Assembly: GCF_001543245.1 (NCBI RefSeq)
Contig: NZ_CP014163.1
Span: 1 to 64,000, forward strand
DNA: 64,000 bases
From: Aerococcus urinaehominis
GTDB taxonomy: Bacteria > Bacillota > Bacilli > Lactobacillales > Aerococcaceae
Direction of reading: 5' to 3'
Shown here: positions 7,611 through 15,725 of the stretch, one piece after another
Layout: the number at the start of each line of letters is the position of its first letter
Numbering within the stretch: the first letter of the stretch is position 1
The notes under the pieces: model-generated
Seen by the model: the letters and a program-made list of their open reading frames with translations, nothing else
What the model was told of the DNA's origin: nothing
Databases searched by the model: none
Made by a program: the position numbers and the translations under genes

Positions 7611-8357
7611 ATGAAAAAGTTAATATTACTATCACTAAGTGCCCTAAGTTTGGCGGGATGTTTTAGCCGCCAGGATAAACCGGACTACCAGTCATCAGAC
7701 AAGCGTCAGGCGACTAGCCAGAGCCAGTCAGGAAAGAAGTCGCAAAGCAGTCATAAGTCTGCCCAAGCCAGTAAGTCCCAGGCCAAGTCTACCAGTAAGG
7801 CTAGCCAGGCTGAAAGCCAAAACGAAGCCAGCAGTCAGGCCCCAGCTCAAAGTGCTAGCCAGACCAGCGAGGCTAAGCCGGCTGCTAGCCAAGCGAGTGA
7901 AAGCAAACCAGCTGAAGAAAAGCCAGCCTATGCCAGCTGGAATGCAGCAAAGGATGCGCAATTAGACGAGTTTATGGCGGCCTGGGGTCAGGACATGGGC
8001 CAACACTACCTGCGCTATTCGCCAGCCACCCAGCTTAACTTCTATGGGGTGGCAGTGCCGGATACTTTGATTATACCCGGTTATCAAATGACGCCGGTTT
8101 TTAATGACCAAGAAATTCCGATGACCTGGTACGGGGAAGGTGGCTCTGACAATGATTATCAAATTGTCGGTGTTTATTCTGATATGGAAACCTTCCAAAA
8201 ACCACCGGCACACCTGTATGTCATGGTGATCCACCAAGGGCAACCGCTGGTACTCTATACCGCTCAAAACCAGGGCAACCCTTACCAATACCTGTATTTT
8301 GAAACCACTGCCAACGAGCAATTGAGCCAAGGTTTTGCCAATATTGCTTACCAATAA
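7611..8357 (+). CDS. DUF4767 domain lipoprotein with Ser/Gln/Ala-rich linker
   Basis: The protein (248 residues) begins with a lipoprotein signal peptide ending in LSLAGC, so Cys16 would be lipidated and anchored outside the membrane. A low-complexity linker of Ser, Gln, Ala and Lys spans about residues 20-105. The remainder matches the DUF4767 pattern, starting at WNAAKDAQLDEFMAAWGQDMG and including later aromatic-rich strands. The function of DUF4767 is not established; it is common in lactic acid bacteria. The ATG at 7611 is chosen because GAGGAGGGG precedes it and the signal peptide starts there, rather than 11 codons upstream. Confidence 0.8.
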   Translation: MKKLILLSLSALSLAGCFSRQDKPDYQSSDKRQATSQSQSGKKSQSSHKSAQASKSQAKSTSKASQAESQNEASSQAPAQSASQTSEAKPAASQASESKPAEEKPAYASWNAAKDAQLDEFMAAWGQDMGQHYLRYSPATQLNFYGVAVPDTLIIPGYQMTPVFNDQEIPMTWYGEGGSDNDYQIVGVYSDMETFQKPPAHLYVMVIHQGQPLVLYTAQNQGNPYQYLYFETTANEQLSQGFANIAYQ

Positions 8358-8435
8358 AATTAGGCCAATAATTATGCCTGACGGTCGGTAGTAACGACTG
8401 ACTTGTTTTAGGCTGAGGGGGATGAGCGCTGATAA

Positions 8436-9389
8436 ATGGAAAAGATTATTTTAGATATTGACCCAGGGATTGATGATAGTTTGGCCCTAATTTTAGCGGT
8501 CCAATCCGGTGAATTTGACATTATCGGGGTAACGATTTCCAGCGGTAATGTCGATAGTGACCAGGGAGCTGCCAATGCCAGTTATGTCTTGAAGCTATTA
8601 GACCAGCAAAACATTCCTATCTATCAGGGCCGTAGCCAGTCAATTTACCAACCCTATACCGATGCCCGCGATACCCATGGCCAGGACGGCCTAGGTGAGG
8701 TGATTTTTGCCACCGGGTCTGATGCGGGTGACCAGCCGGCAGCTGAATTTATTGTCGACCAGTTATTGACGCATCCGGGTGAGATTAGCCTAGTGGCCCT
8801 GGGGCCTTTGACGAACCTGGCAGACGCCCTGGACCTGGATGACCAAATCTTAACCAAGGCCAAAAACCTGCGGATCATGGGTGGGGTCCACACCGTAAAT
8901 GGTAATTGTTCGCCGGTTGCTGAGTACAATTTTTGGTGTGACCCCTTGGCGGCTAAAGTAGTCTTTGATGCTGCCTTGCCAGCCACCTGGCTATACACCC
9001 TTGATGTCACCTATGATATTTTGCTGACGCCCAACATGCGGGAAATGATCAAGCAATTTGGCGGGTCTCTAGCAGACTTTGTTTATGCTATTACCCGCTT
9101 TTATGTCGACTTCCACTGGCAACAAGAGCGGACCTTAGGCTGTGTGATTAATGACCCCTTAGTTATTGCCGACATGATAAGGCCAATGACGGACTTTTTC
9201 CAGGCTCGTATCGACATGGTGGTTGACGGTCCTAACCGGGGCCAAGCGGTCATGGTGGCAGATACTTCCAGTCCCATTCACGTTTCGGATAAAGTTGACG
9301 CCCAAGCATTTTTCGATTATTTTCTTAAAACCTTGTTCCCAGAACACAGGGCTGATATTGACTTAATGCAGGCAAAAGGTATGATTTAG
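8436..9389 (+). CDS. Inosine/uridine-preferring nucleoside hydrolase
   Basis: This 317-residue enzyme belongs to the IunH family, which splits ribonucleosides into base and ribose in the cytosol. The calcium-binding motif DIDPGIDD lies at residues 7-14; further family motifs are GPLTNLADAL, the RIMGGV region, AEYNFWCDP and the C-terminal NDPLVIAD, which contributes the last Asp to the metal site. Length is typical. The ATG has a purine-rich GAGGGGG element about 14 bp upstream, a slightly long spacing. It could use nucleosides imported by the NupC-like carrier, though the two are not in one operon. Confidence 0.9.
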   Translation: MEKIILDIDPGIDDSLALILAVQSGEFDIIGVTISSGNVDSDQGAANASYVLKLLDQQNIPIYQGRSQSIYQPYTDARDTHGQDGLGEVIFATGSDAGDQPAAEFIVDQLLTHPGEISLVALGPLTNLADALDLDDQILTKAKNLRIMGGVHTVNGNCSPVAEYNFWCDPLAAKVVFDAALPATWLYTLDVTYDILLTPNMREMIKQFGGSLADFVYAITRFYVDFHWQQERTLGCVINDPLVIADMIRPMTDFFQARIDMVVDGPNRGQAVMVADTSSPIHVSDKVDAQAFFDYFLKTLFPEHRADIDLMQAKGMI

Positions 9390-9430
9390 TGGCTAAATAT
9401 GCCAGGGGCTAAACAAGTCTGATAGTTTAA

Positions 9431-9510
9431 AGCCCCCTTAACTGGCTTTTGATCGCTTATTCCGAGCTTTTATGCTAGGATAGCTAGGTATCATGTCAGT
9501 TAAGGGGGCT
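9431..9510 (+). repeat. Long-range perfect inverted repeat covering a ribosome binding site
   Basis: AGCCCCCTTAACTG (9431-9444) and CAGTTAAGGGGGCT (9497-9510) are perfect 14-bp inverted arms 52 bp apart. The right arm contains AAGGGGG, the ribosome site of the YczE-like gene (ATG 9518). In a long transcript both arms would pair and hide that site; the T-run after it also makes it terminator-like. An internal promoter lies between the arms. Confidence 0.75.
9449..9476 (+). promoter_or_regulatory. Candidate promoter between the arms of the inverted repeat
   Basis: TTGATC (9449-9454), 16 bp, TATGCT (9471-9476). A transcript starting near 9483 would contain only the right arm, leaving the ribosome site of the next gene free. 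Confidence 0.45.
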
Positions 9511-9517
9511 ATTTTTG

Positions 9518-10123
9518 ATGAATAAAAAGCAAGTACTAGCTTGGCTGTTAGCAATTGCTTTGATGGCTTTGGGTGTCAGCCTGGTGGCCCAAGCTGGTCT
9601 GGGCGCAACCGCTGTGACTAGCCTGGCCTATGTCCTCAACCAGGCCTGGGGCTGGTCCTTTGCTTTACTGAATTTTTGGCAAAATTTACTCTTGGTGCTA
9701 GGGCAAATTCTAATTAGGGGCCGGGCTTTTCCTAAATTTCAATGGTTACAGTTCTTTGTAGCCGGCTTTTTATCACTGATGATTGATTTGTGGTCCTGGC
9801 TATTAGCTGGTCTAGTGCCTACCAACTGGGTACTCAGTTTAACCATGGTGGTCCTAGCCTCCTTGTTTATGGCACTAGGGGCCCGGCTGCAAATCTATGC
9901 CCAGGGGCCTTTCAATCCAGCTGAGGGGATTGTCTATGCCATTAGCCAGGCGACCAACTGGACTTACGGCCGGGTCAAACTGGCCTTTGACTGGACCATT
10001 GTTGGCCTAGCGCTAGTTATATCCTACTGGCAGTTTGGCCAGATTATTGGGGTAGGGCTAGGCACACTCTTATCAGCGGTCTTAATCGGGGTTTTTGCGG
10101 ATGGTTTGAAGCGACTAGTCTAA
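9518..10123 (+). CDS. YczE/YyaS/YitT-like integral membrane protein
   Basis: The protein (about 201 residues) has five or six hydrophobic helices. Recognisable family features are a first helix ending in GLGATAVTSLAYVL, a GARLQIYAQGPFNPAEGIVYAIS stretch near residue 125, and a C-terminal VGLGTLLSAVLIGVFAD helix. The family's transport or signalling role is not known. The ATG at 9518 is preferred, with AAGGGGG 9 bp upstream; an adjoining TTG could add one residue. That ribosome site lies in the 3' arm of a long inverted repeat, which suggests translational control. Confidence 0.75.
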   Translation: MNKKQVLAWLLAIALMALGVSLVAQAGLGATAVTSLAYVLNQAWGWSFALLNFWQNLLLVLGQILIRGRAFPKFQWLQFFVAGFLSLMIDLWSWLLAGLVPTNWVLSLTMVVLASLFMALGARLQIYAQGPFNPAEGIVYAISQATNWTYGRVKLAFDWTIVGLALVISYWQFGQIIGVGLGTLLSAVLIGVFADGLKRLV

Positions 10124-10192
10124 GGCCACCAGATTTTGCCTGATTGCTAGCTACTAGATGCCTAATTGGAAGTTAGATTTAAGATACAAAAA

Positions 10193-10218
10193 AAAGAGAC
10201 TGGTTTCAGTCTCTTTTT
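10193..10218. terminator. Bidirectional terminator between the YczE-like gene and phnX
   Basis: AAAGAGACTG (10193-10202) and CAGTCTCTTT (10207-10216) form a perfect 10-bp stem with a GTTT loop. A T-run follows on the plus strand, and the A-run before it gives a T-run on the minus strand, so it serves converging genes. Confidence 0.85.
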
Positions 10219-10245
10219 CTGCTTAGGCATAAGTATGGCTTAGCT

Positions 10246-11025
10246 TTAGCCTAGTAAGAAGTCTTTTAATTCACTAAAGTTATCAAAGACTTGGTCAGCG
10301 CCAGCGGCCTCAAATTTCGCCTTAAGGTCAGCCTTTAACTGGTCTTGCGCGTCTTTGGATAGGGCTTCATACTCTTCTTGGCGCAGTCCCATTTCAGAAG
10401 AACCTTCTAGGACAGCTGTTGAATAAACCCCGGCATTGAGGCCTTCTTTGATGTCAGAAATGGTATCGCCAACCTTGATGACGCGACGAACGTCATCTAC
10501 CTCCAGTTCTTTCATGACCGCAAAAATCATGTAAGGGTAGGGACGGCCGTAGCCATCTACGTCGTCAGCCGTTTTATAGGTAGCTGGTTGATAACCTAAT
10601 TTAGTCGTGTGAGGTGTGAGGGCTGCCATCATTTCACTGGTGTAGCCAGTGGTTGAACCAATTTGCATGCCAGCTGCTTCAAGAGCAGCGATGGTGTCTA
10701 ATACACCTGGTTTTGGTTGGGCGAATTTATCGCTATCTAGGGTTTTTAAAATCGACGCATTAAAAGTCTGATAAACTTTTTCAACATCATCGTCAGTGGC
10801 TTGGCGACCATGGCATTCTTGCCAGACTTGTTCAATTCTTGGCATATTGAACATGGTGCGGATGTGGTCGATTTTGGTCATACCCATGGGTTCACGGATT
10901 TCTGCATCAGTCGCTTCAACCCCATTTTCCTTAAAAGCCAGGTCCAAAGCTTCAATTGGGGCAAAAGAGCCGAAGTCAACCGTGGTACCGGCCCAGTCAC
11001 AAATTAGTAAATCAAATTTTGTCAT
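10246..11025 (-). CDS. phnX: Phosphonoacetaldehyde hydrolase
   Basis: PhnX is a HAD-superfamily enzyme that breaks the C-P bond of phosphonoacetaldehyde to give acetaldehyde and phosphate. The nucleophile loop is DWAGTT (Asp10), and Lys51 in MGMTKIDHI matches the Schiff-base lysine that sets PhnX apart from other HAD proteins. The metal-binding GDTISDIKEG lies near residue 185. Length (259 residues) is normal. It begins one base after the phnW stop codon, with GGAGGG inside the phnW end, so the two are translationally linked. It is the last gene of the leftward 2-aminoethylphosphonate operon. Confidence 0.93.
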   Translation of the reverse strand: MTKFDLLICDWAGTTVDFGSFAPIEALDLAFKENGVEATDAEIREPMGMTKIDHIRTMFNMPRIEQVWQECHGRQATDDDVEKVYQTFNASILKTLDSDKFAQPKPGVLDTIAALEAAGMQIGSTTGYTSEMMAALTPHTTKLGYQPATYKTADDVDGYGRPYPYMIFAVMKELEVDDVRRVIKVGDTISDIKEGLNAGVYSTAVLEGSSEMGLRQEEYEALSKDAQDQLKADLKAKFEAAGADQVFDNFSELKDFLLG

Positions 11026-11026
11026 C

Positions 11027-12124
11027 TTATTTTCCCTCCAAATATTCTTTCATGATGGCAATAACCTTCTCCATATCCTCAGGGTAGATCTCCCCGATAT
11101 TACCAATTCTAAAAGTATCAATATCGGTGAGTTTACCAGGATAAATCACATAGCCCCGTGACTTGATGTAGTCATACATGTCCTGGAAGCTAATATCCCG
11201 GTCCTCTGGATAGAGGAAGGTGGTGATAATTGGGCCCTGGTAGAGGTCCGGAATAAAGGTCTTGAAGCCTAACGCTTTTAGACCCTGAGATAGGATTTCC
11301 TGATTTTTAGCATAACGCTGGTGGCGGGCCGTAACCCCGCCTTCTTCTTTGAATTCCTTGAGGGCTTGGTTGAAGGCGACAACAGAGTGGGTTGGTGAGG
11401 TAAACCGCCATTTACCATGATCTTGGTCGAGGGTTTGGTTTTGACCGTATAAATCAAGGGATAGGGTAGAGGCATTGTGCGCCCGGTCAGCTAAGAGGTC
11501 GCGCTTAACAACCACAATGGCAAAGCCTGGTACTCCTTGGATACACTTGTTTGAAGAGCCGACAAAGCCATCAATGTTGGTGAAATCAATGGGAATACCG
11601 CCAAAGCTAGAGATGGTATCGGCAAAGAAAATCTTGTCGTGCGCCTTGACCCGGTCAGCGATGGCTTCAATGGGGTTAAGGAGGCCAGTGGTGGTCTCGC
11701 TATGGACCGCAATGACATGGGTGATTTGCGGATTTTCTATTAGTAGCTGGTCGATTTGATCCAGGTCTGGCACTTGGTCAATTGCGACCGGGCAGTCAAC
11801 CACATTGAGTTTGGCGTAGTCAGCAATCTCCTTAATTCGGTCCCCATAAACACCATTGCGGATAACCATAAGACAGTCATCAGGACTAACCATGGTATCA
11901 ATCAAGGCTTCAACTCCGTAGGTACCTGAGCCCTGGACTAATACGCAAGTATAGTCCTGGTCAACCACCTGGGCAATATCTAGGATACCCTGGCGGATGT
12001 CCTGGGTGATTTGCTTGTACTCATCATCCCAGGTACAGTGGTCGAAATCCATGGCGGCCCGCACACTATCAGAGACAGTTAGTGGACCAGGCGTTAGTAA
12101 TTTATAAGTAGACAAATTGATCAC
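11027..12124 (-). CDS. phnW: 2-Aminoethylphosphonate-pyruvate transaminase
   Basis: PhnW transfers the amino group of 2-aminoethylphosphonate to pyruvate, giving phosphonoacetaldehyde for PhnX, and alanine. It is a PLP-dependent class V aminotransferase: Asp169 in FFADTISSFGG contacts the cofactor, and Lys193 in SSNKCIQG forms the internal aldimine. The N-terminal LLTPGPLT is typical. At 365 residues its length is normal. The start is GTG at 12124; a TTG three codons on (12115) has better spacing from AAAGAAG and is an alternative. It sits between the binding protein and phnX in the operon. Confidence 0.93.
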   Translation of the reverse strand: MINLSTYKLLTPGPLTVSDSVRAAMDFDHCTWDDEYKQITQDIRQGILDIAQVVDQDYTCVLVQGSGTYGVEALIDTMVSPDDCLMVIRNGVYGDRIKEIADYAKLNVVDCPVAIDQVPDLDQIDQLLIENPQITHVIAVHSETTTGLLNPIEAIADRVKAHDKIFFADTISSFGGIPIDFTNIDGFVGSSNKCIQGVPGFAIVVVKRDLLADRAHNASTLSLDLYGQNQTLDQDHGKWRFTSPTHSVVAFNQALKEFKEEGGVTARHQRYAKNQEILSQGLKALGFKTFIPDLYQGPIITTFLYPEDRDISFQDMYDYIKSRGYVIYPGKLTDIDTFRIGNIGEIYPEDMEKVIAIMKEYLEGK

Positions 12125-12141
12125 TTCTTTCTAAAGGGTTA

Positions 12142-13143
12142 CTATTGGGCGGCTTTTTGTTTGGCACGGGTTGATAATTCTTGGTGTTTTGCTAATAATT
12201 CAGCTGTTAGCGGCTCCCCGAATTTTTTAGCTTGGGCTGCTTCTTTATCAGCATTGCTTTCCTCACCTAGGTATAGGGCGCTCGGGTAGAATTCCTGGAT
12301 AGCTGGGCGACCTTCGTTAATGATGGTGTTAATCATTTCTTTAGCTAGGTTTTGCTTTTCTTCGTTACCCTTGTCAATCACAGCTAGTGATTCAGTTAGG
12401 GTATAGTTACCCTCGGTTGGATCAACGACCGCAATTGGCACACCATTTTCAGCTTCGCGTTGGACTTGGTGGCGTAAACCGAAACCAAAGGCTACTTCAC
12501 CAGCTTTGACCTTGTTTAAAGGCCCTGAACCAGAAGATTCGATGTGGTCACCAGCGTTTTTGTAGATACCCGCTAGGATTTCTTCGGCCTCGGCTTCACC
12601 ATAGTTATCGATTAGGGCTTGAACCATTAACCAAGCAGTTGATGAGGACTCGATATCTACAACAGCCACTTGACCAGCATACTTAGGGTCAGCTAGGTCT
12701 TTAATAGATTTAGGTACTGCTAAGCCTTCAGACTTAACTAATTCTTCATTGACGATGATGGCACCTTCTTGAGCAGTCATCGGGGCATAGTAGTCAGGGA
12801 TTTCATCGATGGTTTCCTTATCTAATGCTAAAGGCACAAACATATTATTACGTTCCTGGGCTGACTCAATATAGTAAGAGGACATGGTAATCATATCAGC
12901 TTCGATGGAGTTACCCTCAGCTAGGAGGCGGCCACCTAGTTCAGACGTCCCAAAAGTTTGGATTTCATATTGACCTTGGTAGCCGTTACCATCTAGGGTT
13001 TGACGGACGATTTCTAGGGCTTCTTCATCGGCGTTAGAGTAGATCACAACTTGGTCAGAGCCTTGGCCACAAGCCGCTAAAGTACTGGTAGCTAGCCCTA
13101 ATAAAGCAGTCAGCGCAATAGATTTCTTTAATACTTTTTTCAT
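12142..13143 (-). CDS. ABC transporter substrate-binding lipoprotein, probably for 2-aminoethylphosphonate
   Basis: This 333-residue extracellular binding protein has a lipoprotein signal ending in LAACGQ, with Cys25 as the anchor. The mature part follows the ferric iron/2-aminoethylphosphonate binding-protein pattern (class of PhnS), beginning VVIYSNADEEALE. Substrate assignment rests on context: phnW and phnX follow directly (17-bp gap) and the permease and ATPase precede it. Sequence alone would also allow an iron-type ligand. ATCTGGAGGA precedes the ATG. A binding lipoprotein tethered to the membrane would deliver ligand to the fused permease. Confidence 0.8.
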   Translation of the reverse strand: MKKVLKKSIALTALLGLATSTLAACGQGSDQVVIYSNADEEALEIVRQTLDGNGYQGQYEIQTFGTSELGGRLLAEGNSIEADMITMSSYYIESAQERNNMFVPLALDKETIDEIPDYYAPMTAQEGAIIVNEELVKSEGLAVPKSIKDLADPKYAGQVAVVDIESSSTAWLMVQALIDNYGEAEAEEILAGIYKNAGDHIESSGSGPLNKVKAGEVAFGFGLRHQVQREAENGVPIAVVDPTEGNYTLTESLAVIDKGNEEKQNLAKEMINTIINEGRPAIQEFYPSALYLGEESNADKEAAQAKKFGEPLTAELLAKHQELSTRAKQKAAQ

Positions 13144-13185
13144 GTTATATTCCTCCAGATATTAGTGGTTACTCGCGTGTTTGTC

Positions 13186-14784
13186 TTATAAATATTCAAA
13201 AATAGTTCTGACAATGACATTGGTTAAGAAAAGCATGATTGACAGGATAAAAACTTCATTGAAGCGGTTATAATACTGCAACTCTTGGATTTTAGTGGTG
13301 ATCAGGCTGGTCTTGGTTGACACAATAAAGATAACCGCTGATACCGTTACCATAGAGTTGATAAAGAAATAAGCAAAAACTTCCAAGAGGGCACTCATGA
13401 CATTAGGGGTAATAATTCGCTTCACAGTATTGAAGAAGGAATCACCCATCAGCAGGGCAGTGGGCTCCCAGGACTTGGATAATTTACCCAGGCTATCGCG
13501 CATAGTCAGGTATGGGGTTGAGAAGTAGTGGACCATATTGGCGATAATGATGATAAAGAAGGTGCCCTTGATTGGAGTCCGGTTAAATAGGAGTAGATAG
13601 GCTAGACCTAGCACCATACCAGGAATGGTATTGATAATGATCGCCGTCCAGTCAATTGACTTTTTAATACTGGTTTGCATCTTTGAGCGCGCCGTAATAA
13701 TCCCAGCCATATAGGCAGTAAGAGTACCAACCAGGGCCACGACACCAGAAATCATGACTGAGTTGGTATAAGCACGCATGATTGAAGAATCGGCGAAGGC
13801 TGAGTTAAAGTGTTCTAAACTAAAGTCAAGATTGTAAGGCCATGATGAGGTAAATGGCACCACAAAAATTGGTAAGAATAGACAGATAATTAAAAGTAGG
13901 AGTAGGCCAGAAATCAGTCCGAAGCTGATATCTCTAGCCTTGTTCTTGTTTGGCTGAATTTTTGAAATGCTATCGTAGGTGATGGCATTGCGGTTGGCCA
14001 GGTACAAGAGGTAGATAGAGATAATCGATGGCACTAGCATTAAAATCGCAATGACAGCCCCGTGACCAAAGTTAGGCAAGGATCCCAACATTTCGTTGTA
14101 GAGCCTGGTCGCAATCACAGCGTACTGGCCACCAATATAGGAAGGAATCTCATAGTCGGTAAAAGCCATAAAGAATGATTGGACAAAGGCAGCCGCCAAG
14201 GTAGGCCTTAAGGGTGTTAAAACCGTGGTATTAAATGTTTGCCATGGTGAATCACCCATGAGCTGCGACACAATGGCATAACGCTTATCAATAAACTTCA
14301 TAGCTGCGTTAATCATCAAGAAGGAAATCGGTAGGGTATACATGATATAACCTAGCAGTAAGCCTTGGAAACCATAGAAGTCCATCTCAGGTAAATTAAG
14401 CAGGTTGGTAAAGAGGCCTTGCTTACCAATCGAATAAATGATTGAGAAACCATAGGTAATGGTTGGTAAAAGCATGGGAATCATAATGACAACTGGGACG
14501 AGCTTCTTAAACCACTTGGGTAAGTTGGTATAGTTAACGGCATAGGCCACACAGAAGGCGAAAATGACAGATAGGGCAGCTGATACGAGGGCAACCTTCA
14601 GAGAATTAAAGAATTCTACCCATAATTGCGGGTCAGAGAAAATTTCTGTGAAGTTGGCCAAAGAAAAAGCGCTACCCACCATAAAGGCATTTACGAAGGA
14701 GTTAGCAATTGGGACAATCAAAAAGATAGCGAAGAAGATAACCAGGAGCCAGGAAATCATTTTGAGTTCTTTATTTTTTGCCAT
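13186..14784 (-). CDS. Fused two-domain ABC permease, probably for 2-aminoethylphosphonate
   Basis: The protein (about 532 residues) contains two copies of the binding-protein-dependent permease domain in tandem, each with about six membrane helices and an EAA-like loop (MGDSPWQTFNTTVLTPLRPT in the first, MGDSFFNTVKRIITPNVMSA in the second). A single fused permease of this size is typical of the PhnU2-type aminoethylphosphonate transporters and of iron FbpB proteins. An ATG at 14784 with AGGTGA before it is preferred; a GTG at 14793, directly after the ATPase stop, would add three residues. It works with the adjacent ATPase and binding lipoprotein. Confidence 0.85.
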   Translation of the reverse strand: MAKNKELKMISWLLVIFFAIFLIVPIANSFVNAFMVGSAFSLANFTEIFSDPQLWVEFFNSLKVALVSAALSVIFAFCVAYAVNYTNLPKWFKKLVPVVIMIPMLLPTITYGFSIIYSIGKQGLFTNLLNLPEMDFYGFQGLLLGYIMYTLPISFLMINAAMKFIDKRYAIVSQLMGDSPWQTFNTTVLTPLRPTLAAAFVQSFFMAFTDYEIPSYIGGQYAVIATRLYNEMLGSLPNFGHGAVIAILMLVPSIISIYLLYLANRNAITYDSISKIQPNKNKARDISFGLISGLLLLLIICLFLPIFVVPFTSSWPYNLDFSLEHFNSAFADSSIMRAYTNSVMISGVVALVGTLTAYMAGIITARSKMQTSIKKSIDWTAIIINTIPGMVLGLAYLLLFNRTPIKGTFFIIIIANMVHYFSTPYLTMRDSLGKLSKSWEPTALLMGDSFFNTVKRIITPNVMSALLEVFAYFFINSMVTVSAVIFIVSTKTSLITTKIQELQYYNRFNEVFILSIMLFLTNVIVRTIFEYL

Positions 14785-14793
14785 GTTAGTCAC

Positions 14794-15543
14794 CTACGCT
14801 TGGGTCTGGAAGAGGTTCAAAATATTTTCCCGCTTAATGTTAAGCTGGCTGATGATAAAATCTTTGACAAATTGGCTGGCTGGCGCCTTGATGATATTCA
14901 TACTGTCATCAAATTGCTCGACATGGCCATTATTAAGAATTAATACCTTGTCAGACAGGGTGAGGGCTTCTTCAGGATCATGGGTGACAATAATGGTCGC
15001 CAGGTTGTATTCTTTGGCAACAGTCTTGATCCGGTTTTTGATTTCTTCTTTGATAATACCGTCCAGGGCAGACAAAGGCTCATCCATTAACATCACGGCT
15101 GGTTTCATGACAATGGTTCTGGCGATAGCCACCCGCTGTTTCTGACCTCCTGATAGTTGAGAGACAGATTTCTCTAAGTGGTGGCCCAAGTTCATTAGCT
15201 CGATTATATTATCAACTTCAGCCTGGCTAGAAATAGTGGGGTTGTTGCGGAGACCGTACGTGATATTTTCGTAAACGTTCAAGTTAGGGAAGAGGGCATA
15301 ATCCTGGAAAACAATATTAAAGCCCCGCTTTTCCATCGGAACATTGGTAATATCTTGACCGTTATAGACAATCTGGCCCTTACTGGTGTCAAGCAAGCCT
15401 AAAATAATATTTAATAGGGTAGTTTTACCACAGCCAGATGGCCCTAAAATAGAAACAATATCGCCATCATCGACTGAGATGTTGACGTCTTTGAGGACAG
15501 GTTCTCCGCCAAATGATTTCTCGATGTTGATCAGTTCAAGCAA
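14794..15543 (-). CDS. ABC transporter ATPase of the phosphonate uptake system
   Basis: The 249-residue ATPase has Walker A GPSGCGKTT (residues 34-42), Q-loop VFQDYALFPN, signature LSGGQKQRVAIARTI, Walker B VMLMDEPLSALD and the switch HDPEEAL. It is about 100 residues shorter than most PhnT/FbpC proteins, lacking the C-terminal TOBE regulatory region. The start is TTG with AAAGGTGA upstream. It is the first gene of the leftward operon and ends 1-10 bp before the permease start. It energises uptake, probably of 2-aminoethylphosphonate. Confidence 0.88.
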   Translation of the reverse strand: MLELINIEKSFGGEPVLKDVNISVDDGDIVSILGPSGCGKTTLLNIILGLLDTSKGQIVYNGQDITNVPMEKRGFNIVFQDYALFPNLNVYENITYGLRNNPTISSQAEVDNIIELMNLGHHLEKSVSQLSGGQKQRVAIARTIVMKPAVMLMDEPLSALDGIIKEEIKNRIKTVAKEYNLATIIVTHDPEEALTLSDKVLILNNGHVEQFDDSMNIIKAPASQFVKDFIISQLNIKRENILNLFQTQA

Positions 15544-15676
15544 AGTAATTCACCTTTCTTTATTAAATTTTCAAGTAGCAAGTGATATTCGTCTTTCGAC
15601 TAAAACTATCATAGCGACTTAGTATTTAATTAATGTAAAAGTTCTGTGTTGTTTTTGTAATTATTTGTATAATCAA

Positions 15677-15705
15677 TTGCTTTACAAAATAATTATTTGT
15701 AAAAT
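15677..15705 (+). promoter_or_regulatory. Promoter and likely operator of the deoR-type gene
   Basis: TTGCTT (15677-15682), 17 bp, TAAAAT (15700-15705). The spacer holds the inverted repeat TTACAAA...TTTGTAA (15682-15702). The sequence TAATTATTTGTA occurs twice, at about 15658 and 15689, 31 bp apart. The repeated element is a plausible binding site for the regulator and could also affect the divergent phosphonate operon. Confidence 0.6.
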
Positions 15706-15725
15706 GACCCTGAGGAGGGCTAGAC

